Assembly (NCBI GenBank): GCA_964497955.1
Contig: CAZCFQ010000141.1
Location: forward strand, 1-5,159
Length of the DNA: 5,159 bases
From: PWPR01 sp964497955
Lineage (GTDB): Bacteria > Bacillota > UBA994 > PWPR01
Reading direction: 5' to 3'
The notes under the pieces are model-generated. The model worked only from the letters and a program-made list of their open reading frames with translations, ran no database searches and was not told the DNA's origin. Numbering within the stretch: position 1 is the stretch's first letter; each line of letters starts with the position of its first letter. This document shows, piece by piece, positions 1 through 5,159 of this stretch. A program made the translations under genes and the position numbers.

Positions 1-1
1 T

Positions 2-1006
2 CTTGTAAACTTGAACTTTCTTAAAGTCTATGTTTTACTAGCTAGTTTTTTATTATGTTACCTCTATTACAAGATTAATTTAATTTCTAAAATTAAATTA
101 GTGGACAAGTTATTTATTGCACTATCATTATTATTACCATTTTACTTAAATATCTATAACACAGAATGGTTTATCAACTCATCTATTGCTATATTACTTA
201 ACTTCTTATTAATGACTTTTTTTGCAAATAAGTATTTAGGCAATCAAATTAATATTGTCTTAAATAATAATTATTTGATTGGGAGAGATACTTTTGAAAA
301 GCAATTAGAAATTGCAAAAAATGTACAAAGAAATTTATTGCCTAGTAAAGATAGTATAAGAAATGCACAAATATATCTTAAATATGAACCTTTCTGGCAG
401 GTTGGTGGAGATTTTTGTAATGTTTTTGAGTTAGGAAAAGAAAATAATTATGTTATTGTAATAGGAGATGTAGTGGGAAAAGGCTTAGCAGCAGGATTAA
501 TAATGACAGAACTTGTAACTAATATAAAAGCTTTGATTAATTATAAAAATACTTCGGTTAGTCAAGTTGTAAAAAAGCTGAATAAAATATGTTGTAGCGA
601 AAACATTACAGATCATACTTATTATGCAACCACCTGTTTAATTCAGATAGATATTGATAAAATGGAATTAGAAATATGTAATGCTGGTCACGAACCTCCA
701 TATTTATTCAGAAATAAAGAGAAGAAATTGGAAAAAATTGAAAAACATACTGTAATGCTAGGTGTAAACTGTGATAAAATTGAATTTGAGAAATCAACAT
801 ATAAGCTTAATAAGGGTGATCTATTAGTATTATATACTGATGGACTACTTAACATCATTGAGGGCTCTTTAGATAGTTTGCTAAAAGAGTGCTTTAATAA
901 AAAAGACTTTAATGTTTTACGATGTATTTCTACTAAGATTGAAAATTTTGACAAAAATGTGACTGATGATTACTTAATTTTGATAATTGAATTTGGAGGG
1001 ATATAA
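2..1006 (+). CDS. Membrane-anchored SpoIIE/RsbU-type PP2C protein phosphatase (5' end cut by window edge)
   Basis: This is a manganese/magnesium-dependent serine/threonine phosphatase of the SpoIIE/RsbU branch of PP2C. Family members usually dephosphorylate an anti-anti-sigma (STAS) protein, but the target here is unknown. Residues are numbered from a TTG at 11. About three hydrophobic segments (3-20, 33-50, 53-71) come first. A helical linker with the family motif LEIAKNVQRNLLP (99-111) leads into the catalytic domain (about 120-328). Expected metal-binding aspartates are present: D134 in VGGDF, D153 in IGDVVGKG, D277 in YTDG and D320 in TDDYLIL. NAGHEPPYL (224-232) is also typical. The frame is open to the window edge and no ribosome binding site precedes the TTG, so the gene probably begins upstream and may have more membrane segments. 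Its TAA directly abuts the next gene's ATG, implying one transcript. Family assignment is firm; sensing role and partner are inference. Confidence 0.5.
   Translation, partial: LVNLNFLKVYVLLASFLLCYLYYKINLISKIKLVDKLFIALSLLLPFYLNIYNTEWFINSSIAILLNFLLMTFFANKYLGNQINIVLNNNYLIGRDTFEKQLEIAKNVQRNLLPSKDSIRNAQIYLKYEPFWQVGGDFCNVFELGKENNYVIVIGDVVGKGLAAGLIMTELVTNIKALINYKNTSVSQVVKKLNKICCSENITDHTYYATTCLIQIDIDKMELEICNAGHEPPYLFRNKEKKLEKIEKHTVMLGVNCDKIEFEKSTYKLNKGDLLVLYTDGLLNIIEGSLDSLLKECFNKKDFNVLRCISTKIENFDKNVTDDYLILIIEFGGI
995..1000 (+). promoter_or_regulatory. Ribosome binding site of the fucose isomerase-like gene
   Basis: GGAGGG lies inside the last codons of the phosphatase gene, six bases before the ATG at 1007. 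It fixes that start. Because it is embedded in the upstream coding sequence, ribosomes finishing the phosphatase terminate right at the next start, which favours translational coupling. Confidence 0.5.
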
Positions 1007-2197
1007 ATGAAGGTTTTTTTAAAATCCATAGTGTCAAGTTTCCATGATGATAATAGAATTGATCAAACAACGCATGATTTTAATGAATCCCTAAAAGGTT
1101 ATCTAACTGATATGGGCATTAAACTGGTAGATGAAGAAGAGGCTGACTTAACAATATATTATATTAAGTCTGGTGGTACAGAGAATATATTTAAGGAAAT
1201 GTATGAACCTCAAGATATTACTCTTTTATTAACTACATCTATGCACAATTCGTTACCCGCAGCTTTGGAAATTCACTCTTACTTAACTGGATTAGACTAT
1301 GATGTTGAAATATTACATGGGGATCCACAAAGCATTGCAAAAAGAATTTTTATCTTTGCAAAAGTATTAGATGCGAAAAATAAACTCAAAACTGATAAGT
1401 TAGGTGTTATTGGGGCGCCATCTGATTGGCTAATTGCTTCAAATGTAGATTATGATAGGATTAATGAGATATTTGGAATAGAGTTGATTGACATATCATT
1501 GGATGAATTTTACAAAGTTTGGGAAGAGTTTGAGTATCTTAGTTCATCAACTCCCTATGATGATGAGGATATTGTTAAAGATTATGATCAGGAAAAAGTT
1601 TCAGAAGCTAATAGGATTTATAAAGCTTTGAAAGTATTAATCAATAAATATGGATTGACAGCATTAACTTTGAGATGTTTTGACCTAGTAAACAAAGGAT
1701 GTGGTACTGGGTGTCTTGCTTTATCATATTTAAATTCAGAAAATATTATTTCAGGATGTGAAGGGGATATTCCTGCTGCAATTTCAATGCTTATAATGAG
1801 TAGATTGACTGACCAACCTATATTTATGTCAAATCCATCAAGGATTAATGTTAAGAATAACACAGTATTATTTGCTCATTGTACATTGCCATGGAATATG
1901 AGTGAAGATAAACAGTTAGATACTCACTTTGAGACTGGTTTAGGAATCGGTGTTAGAGGGTATATAAAACAAGGTGATGTAACAGTTTTTAAATTAGGAA
2001 AAGACGCAGATCAGTACTTTGTCTCTAACGGAGAATTAATAAAATCTGGTAATGAAGATGTTTTATGTCGAACTCAAGCCACTATAAAGCTAGAAAATGA
2101 CGTAAGATACTTCCTTAAGAATCCATTAGGAAATCATCACTTAATAAGTAAAGGTAATTATTCAGAGTTAATACTTGAATTTTTTGAAACACTATAA
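1007..2197 (+). CDS. L-fucose/L-arabinose isomerase-fold protein of unassigned function
   Basis: This 396-residue soluble protein resembles the L-fucose isomerase-like superfamily, whose known members are metal-dependent aldose-ketose isomerases. No signal peptide or membrane segment is seen. The N-terminal half (about 1-170) looks like alternating alpha/beta Rossmann-type domains, with a conserved-looking LGVIGAPSDWLIAS (132-145). The C-terminal half carries the family signals: CEGDIPAA (251-258) with candidate metal ligand E252, FMSNPSRI (273-280), FAHCTLP (289-295), THFETGLGIGVRG (306-318), CRTQ (354-357) and GNHH (375-378), where the histidines match the C-terminal metal-binding histidine of the fold. 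It is shorter than classical FucI (about 590 residues) and AraA (about 500), so it belongs to the short 'fucose isomerase-like' group, for which I know no firm substrate. The start is set by GGAGGG six bases upstream. It is the last gene of its unit, followed by a terminator. Fold confident; catalysis and substrate not established. Confidence 0.5.
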   Translation: MKVFLKSIVSSFHDDNRIDQTTHDFNESLKGYLTDMGIKLVDEEEADLTIYYIKSGGTENIFKEMYEPQDITLLLTTSMHNSLPAALEIHSYLTGLDYDVEILHGDPQSIAKRIFIFAKVLDAKNKLKTDKLGVIGAPSDWLIASNVDYDRINEIFGIELIDISLDEFYKVWEEFEYLSSSTPYDDEDIVKDYDQEKVSEANRIYKALKVLINKYGLTALTLRCFDLVNKGCGTGCLALSYLNSENIISGCEGDIPAAISMLIMSRLTDQPIFMSNPSRINVKNNTVLFAHCTLPWNMSEDKQLDTHFETGLGIGVRGYIKQGDVTVFKLGKDADQYFVSNGELIKSGNEDVLCRTQATIKLENDVRYFLKNPLGNHHLISKGNYSELILEFFETL

Positions 2198-2231
2198 TTA
2201 TACATATTTTAGCCATAAAAATTATAACAAG

Positions 2232-2286
2232 TAAAAAAGAACCTATTTAGATACCTTAAATAACTATCTAAATAGGTTCTTTTTTA
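2232..2286. terminator. Bidirectional rho-independent terminator between convergent genes
   Basis: A perfect 22-bp inverted repeat (2232-2253 against 2265-2286) encloses an 11-base loop. The stem core is GAACC/GGTTC flanked by A/T pairs, and its outer ends are six A's on the left and six T's on the right. Each strand therefore reads as hairpin plus U-tract. It lies 34 bases after the isomerase-like gene's stop and 24 bases from the stop of the convergent minus-strand gene, so it can end transcripts from both sides. Confidence 0.5.
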
Positions 2287-2310
2287 TGAAATATCTGATA
2301 TTAGTTAAGC

Positions 2311-3444
2311 TTATTTACTCATTAGTTTCAGTACTTTGTCTACCGCTTTCAATCCATGACCAGTTAATTGAATTACTATAGATTCATCTTTTTCAAAAAA
2401 GTTATTCTTTACTAGCTTTGTATATGCTGCAGTTGCTGCTGCACTTGTGGGTTCTATAAATATACCAAGTTTAGCTAATAACTCAAGTGAGCTCCAGATT
2501 TCTTTGTCACTAACTGTTACAAATAACCCTCTAGATCTCTTAACAGCTTTAAGGATTTCTGATCCTTTTAGTGGAGTTGCACTACTAATGCCTTCAGCTA
2601 GAGTTGAGGTTTTTTTAATTTCTACAGGTTCTTTAAGATTTCTTGCAAAAGCTTTTGCTAAAGGAGCACAGTTTTCTGATTGAACTGCAACTATTTTAGG
2701 AATCTTATTAATTAATTTATTATCATATAATTCTTTAGAAGCTATATATGCTGATGTTACTAAACTTCCATTACCACAAGGGACTATAATGTAGTCTGGT
2801 AAAGAGAACTTTCTTTGCTCCCATATTTCATAAATGAATGTTTTTACACCATGTTCGAAAAAAGGACTCCAGTTATGACTTGCATAGAAACTTTTTAATC
2901 CAGCATTAAAAGCAGCATCAGCTGTATCTTCTCTGGAGCCTTTGACTTTAATTAGATTAGCTCCATAAAGTTCTATTTGAGCTGCTTTTCCAAGTGAGGT
3001 ATAGTCAGGGATATAGACATCACATATAATGTTTGCTTTGGAAGAATAAGCTGCTACAGCACTTCCCGCATTCCCTGAAGAGTCTTCGACAATTTTATTA
3101 ACATTCCACTGTTTTAGCATACTAATCATAACAGAAACTCCACGGTCTTTATAAGAACCAGTTGGTAATAGATAGTCAAGTTTTAGCTCACAATTTCTAT
3201 CGTTTAACTTTACATTAGTCAAAGGAGTTAAAGCTTCACCAATACTTACTTCCTCTTTTAGAAAAGGTAAAGCTTTTCTATATCTATAAAAACTAGGGGT
3301 TTCTCTTTGTATAGAATCAATAGAGAAAGTGATGTCTCCTTTTAAAAGTAAATAGTTTCCACATGCACATCTCCAACGTGGATTTGATAAATCATAGACT
3401 TTTTGGCAGTTTGGACAAGTAAGCTTTAATTCTTTGTTTATCAT
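2311..3444 (-). CDS. Threonine synthase-like PLP-dependent enzyme with N-terminal zinc ribbon
   Basis: This 377-residue cytoplasmic protein belongs to the fold-type II (tryptophan synthase beta-like) PLP enzymes and most resembles threonine synthase, which converts O-phosphohomoserine to threonine and phosphate. An N-terminal zinc ribbon has C10, C13, C26 and C28 (CPNC and CAC). The PLP Schiff-base lysine is K99 in PTGSYKDRG (94-102). SSGNAGSA (122-129) is the cofactor-contacting Ser/Asn loop, PCGNGSLV (222-229) the glycine-rich phosphate-binding loop, and EPTSAA (331-336) and TGHG (361-364) close the active site. Length and motif order look complete. It differs from textbook threonine synthase: the usual NPTGSFKDR reads LPTGSYKDR, and the loop is SSGNAG rather than STGNT. 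Another PLP lyase or synthase activity is therefore possible. No homoserine dehydrogenase or kinase gene is adjacent. It appears monocistronic in this window, ending at the shared terminator. The start is supported by AAAAGGAG just upstream. Confidence 0.5.
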   Translation of the reverse strand: MINKELKLTCPNCQKVYDLSNPRWRCACGNYLLLKGDITFSIDSIQRETPSFYRYRKALPFLKEEVSIGEALTPLTNVKLNDRNCELKLDYLLPTGSYKDRGVSVMISMLKQWNVNKIVEDSSGNAGSAVAAYSSKANIICDVYIPDYTSLGKAAQIELYGANLIKVKGSREDTADAAFNAGLKSFYASHNWSPFFEHGVKTFIYEIWEQRKFSLPDYIIVPCGNGSLVTSAYIASKELYDNKLINKIPKIVAVQSENCAPLAKAFARNLKEPVEIKKTSTLAEGISSATPLKGSEILKAVKRSRGLFVTVSDKEIWSSLELLAKLGIFIEPTSAAATAAYTKLVKNNFFEKDESIVIQLTGHGLKAVDKVLKLMSK

Positions 3445-3448
3445 TTTT

Positions 3449-3458
3449 ATCTCCTTTT
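3449..3458 (-). promoter_or_regulatory. Ribosome binding site of the threonine synthase-like gene
   Basis: Read on the minus strand, AAAAGGAGAT ends four bases before the ATG whose first base is 3444, a good Shine-Dalgarno match that decides this start. I could not identify a convincing promoter for this gene: the region further upstream is AT-rich, and only weak -10-like boxes such as TAGATA are seen. Confidence 0.5.
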
Positions 3459-3492
3459 ATTACGGTTATCTAAATTTTTTTTTGATATTTCA

Positions 3493-3520
3493 TTTACTTA
3501 TTTAAAATAATTAGTATAAT
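3493..3520 (+). promoter_or_regulatory. Probable sigma-A type promoter of the MFS/MATE transporter unit
   Basis: A perfect -10 box TATAAT (3515-3520) is preceded, with a 16-base spacer, by TTTACT (3493-3498), a 4 of 6 match to TTGACA. Transcription would begin near 3527, leaving a leader of under 20 bases that contains only the ribosome binding site. A run of nine T's (3475-3483) upstream could act as an UP-like or curved element. The -10 box is strong by eye; the -35 is modest. Confidence 0.5.
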
Positions 3521-3532
3521 AGATTAAGTTAT

Positions 3533-3537
3533 GGAGG
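3533..3537 (+). promoter_or_regulatory. Ribosome binding site of the MFS transporter gene
   Basis: GGAGG sits seven bases before the ATG at 3545 and supports that codon as the start. Confidence 0.5.
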
Positions 3538-3544
3538 ATAGCTT

Positions 3545-4798
3545 ATGAATATTATAAATGAATATAAAATGCAATGGAAACTATTTAATGATAATGTACG
3601 TGCTTTTTTACTTTTTGATTTATGTAATAGGTTATCCATAGCAGTTTATGTATTGTATTTCCCTAGATATTTAATTGAGATAGGATACAAAGAAGATTTA
3701 TATGGTTCTTTAATGGGCGTATCATCAATGATGATGGCTATTTTTGCAATATTAGCAGGTGTTTTTTCTGATCGTATAGGAAGAAAAAGCAGCTTATTAA
3801 TTGGAGTAAGTATATCTAAAATTACATACTTAACTAGAGCATTTTTTATTTTCATCCCAATTCTTTATACTTCTCATCTGCTTGATGGAGTTTTCTTAAC
3901 GTTGTATAATGCTACAGTAAATCCATTTATTTATGAAAATACAACAGCTAAAAATAGGATTCATGCATATTCAATGCGAGATATATTTATGCGGATATCA
4001 ACAGTATTAGGCAATTCATTAGGGGGTTTTTTACCAATAATAATTCTCTTTTTCTTACCTGACCAGACGACTATAGGTATATATAGAATTATTTTCACAA
4101 TATCTTTATTGATAGCTTTATTTGGATTTTTTCAATTATCTAAAATTAAGCCATCTACAGATGAAAATATGCTTAAGAAAAGGAAAAAAGAATCTATCAT
4201 CAAAACAATCAAAAACTTGCCTAAAAAAGATATGGACTTTGTAAAAAAATTCACGGCTGTAAATGCTTCTATTAGTTTTGGAGCTGGTATGTTTTTGCCA
4301 TTTATGAATACATATTTTTTGAGAAAATTTAATGCAGGGCCAGATTTAACAGGTATTATTTTTTCTTTAGCAAATATTGTAGTTATTTTTGGCTTAGTTT
4401 ACGCACCAACTTTAGCTAGTAAAATGGGCATGGAAAGATCAATAATATTTACTAGAATTTTATCATTTCCATTATTTGTTATAATGGCTTTTGTTCCATC
4501 AATTTGGATGGTAGCGCTTGCTTATATGGCAAGAAATACACTTCAACAAATGTCTAATCCACTTAAGAATTCTTTTCTAATGGAAAGTATTAGTAGAGAG
4601 ACAAGAGCTAGTGCTAGTGGAGTTTTAAATGCCTTTAGTCAAGGAGCTAGAGCGATAGGGATGTTTTTGGCAGGATATATAATTGTAGGATTTGGTTATG
4701 AATCAATATTTATGATAGCTTTAGTATTTTATATAATTTCAGCAAGCTTGTTTTACAAATTTTTTGTATCCAGTAAGCAGAAAGGTTTGATTAATTAA
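3545..4798 (+). CDS. Major facilitator superfamily (MFS) transporter
   Basis: This 417-residue integral membrane protein has the length and pattern of a 12-helix MFS secondary transporter, probably a proton-driven exporter, though the substrate cannot be read from sequence. The cytoplasmic loop between helices 2 and 3 carries the MFS motif A, GVFSDRIGRKSS (72-83), with the D-R-x-G-R-K signature intact. Approximate helices are 18-40, 52-75, 83-101, 103-125, 151-172 and 178-197 in the first half, then 237-258, 267-290, 299-316, 319-340, 358-382 and 384-408 in the second. A highly basic cytoplasmic loop (about 200-235, including KKRKK) separates the halves. RETRASASGV (351-360) resembles the motif A-like repeat between helices 10 and 11. 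It has its own promoter and GGAGG site. Its TAA is one base before the next membrane-protein gene, so they form a transporter operon. Family call is firm; drug, sugar or metabolite export are all open. Confidence 0.5.
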   Translation: MNIINEYKMQWKLFNDNVRAFLLFDLCNRLSIAVYVLYFPRYLIEIGYKEDLYGSLMGVSSMMMAIFAILAGVFSDRIGRKSSLLIGVSISKITYLTRAFFIFIPILYTSHLLDGVFLTLYNATVNPFIYENTTAKNRIHAYSMRDIFMRISTVLGNSLGGFLPIIILFFLPDQTTIGIYRIIFTISLLIALFGFFQLSKIKPSTDENMLKKRKKESIIKTIKNLPKKDMDFVKKFTAVNASISFGAGMFLPFMNTYFLRKFNAGPDLTGIIFSLANIVVIFGLVYAPTLASKMGMERSIIFTRILSFPLFVIMAFVPSIWMVALAYMARNTLQQMSNPLKNSFLMESISRETRASASGVLNAFSQGARAIGMFLAGYIIVGFGYESIFMIALVFYIISASLFYKFFVSSKQKGLIN

Positions 4799-4799
4799 T

Positions 4800-5159
4800 A
4801 TGTCTAAAAAAGAAGATAAAATTATTACTTATTCGGAAATAATAGCTTTTTTTGTTCCAATAGTATTTTCTACTATGATTATGATGACCACTCACACTGT
4901 AATCAATTCAGCATTAGCAAGGACAAAAGACGCAGCTATTGCAATTGCTAGTTATGCTGTTGCAAAATCAATAGCTACAATGCTATATTCTCCTGCTACA
5001 ACTTTGAGAAGGGTATGTGTAGCCCACTTAAATGATAAAATAAAGTTTAACCTTGTTAAAAAGGTAGCTTTAACTGCTACGCTATTTTCTTTGTTTTTAA
5101 TGGCAGTAGTAGCACTTACTCCTTTAAAAAGATTTGTATTTTTAAATCTTATTGGAATA
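4800..5159 (+). CDS. MATE/MOP-superfamily-like multispanning membrane protein (3' end beyond window)
   Basis: An ATG at 4800 opens a frame that stays open for 120 codons to the window end, so only the N-terminal part is visible. After a short charged start (MSKKEDK), hydrophobic segments at about residues 11-35, 43-66 and 87-108 indicate a polytopic membrane protein. The pattern FFVPIVFSTMIMMTTHTVINSALAR (17-41), followed by an Ala-rich helix ending near SPATTLRR (64-71), resembles the first helices of MATE/MOP-type flippases and exporters, including a bacterial group annotated MatE that looks related to ANKH. This is pattern memory, not an alignment. The start is one base after the MFS gene's TAA. 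The only upstream Shine-Dalgarno-like site is AAAGG at 4781-4785, 14 bases away and therefore weak, so translation probably depends on coupling to the MFS gene. Membrane protein status is firm; family is moderate; substrate unknown. Confidence 0.5.
   Translation, partial: MSKKEDKIITYSEIIAFFVPIVFSTMIMMTTHTVINSALARTKDAAIAIASYAVAKSIATMLYSPATTLRRVCVAHLNDKIKFNLVKKVALTATLFSLFLMAVVALTPLKRFVFLNLIGI

Noticed and set aside
11..13. TTG as the true start of the phosphatase gene
   Set aside because: The frame is open back to the window edge (codons CTT, GTA, AAC precede it), and the ten bases upstream hold no ribosome binding site. It is probably an internal leucine codon.
688..954. 88-codon minus-strand frame inside the phosphatase gene
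   Set aside because: It lies opposite a well-conserved catalytic domain, encodes a low-complexity Ser/Leu-rich product and matches no family. It is a shadow of the real gene.
1618..1863. 81-codon minus-strand frame inside the isomerase-like gene
   Set aside because: It is fully antisense to the conserved CEGDIPAA region and has no recognisable motif.
2198..2231. Possible small gene or regulatory RNA before the terminator
   Set aside because: It is only 34 AT-rich bases with no start codon plus RBS and no extra structure; simple 3' untranslated sequence explains it.
2447..2683. 78-codon plus-strand frame inside the threonine synthase-like gene
   Set aside because: It is antisense to the conserved PLP enzyme and has no motif of its own.
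3460..3500. Minus-strand promoter for the threonine synthase-like gene (TAGATA as -10)
   Set aside because: The -10 match is poor and no sensible -35 lies at the right distance. A promoter must exist nearby but cannot be placed by eye.
3646..3855. 69-codon minus-strand frame inside the MFS gene
   Set aside because: It is antisense to the motif A region, a common artefact of transmembrane-coding sequence.
1..5159. CRISPR array, insertion sequence, prophage or toxin-antitoxin module
   Set aside because: No spaced direct repeats, transposase or integrase motifs, terminal inverted repeats or small paired genes were seen on either strand.

Overview
The window is a strongly AT-rich, gene-dense bacterial segment with GGAGG-type ribosome binding sites, a membrane-anchored SpoIIE/RsbU-type phosphatase and a classical intrinsic terminator. 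Together these suggest a low-GC Firmicute, most likely a clostridium-like or Halanaerobiales-like anaerobe. That placement is an inference from style and gene families; no rRNA or marker gene is present to settle it. There is no sign of a phage, IS element, CRISPR array or tRNA.

Layout. (1) Positions 1-2197, plus strand: a two-gene unit. The first gene is a 5'-incomplete membrane-bound PP2C/SpoIIE-family serine/threonine phosphatase. Its stop codon abuts the ATG of a 396-residue L-fucose isomerase-like protein, so the two are almost certainly co-transcribed and possibly translationally coupled. (2) Positions 2232-2286: a perfect 22-bp inverted repeat with A/T tails, acting as a bidirectional terminator between convergent genes. 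(3) Positions 2311-3444, minus strand: a complete threonine synthase-like fold-type II PLP enzyme with an N-terminal zinc ribbon. (4) Positions 3445-3544: a short divergent intergenic region with a recognisable plus-strand promoter. (5) Positions 3545-5159, plus strand: a 12-TM MFS transporter followed, one base after its stop, by the N-terminal part of a second multi-spanning membrane protein that looks like a MATE/MOP-superfamily member and runs off the window edge.

How the genes may work together. The phosphatase would read a membrane or cytoplasmic cue and dephosphorylate a partner protein, classically an anti-anti-sigma factor. Why it is tied to a sugar-isomerase-like protein is not evident from the sequence. 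The PLP enzyme lies divergently from the transporter pair. It has no homoserine-pathway genes beside it here, so its role as a true threonine synthase rests on family resemblance alone. I see well-formed but mostly recognisable families and no clear sign of a wholly new system. The most open question is the biochemical function of the fucose isomerase-like protein and its coupling to the phosphatase.
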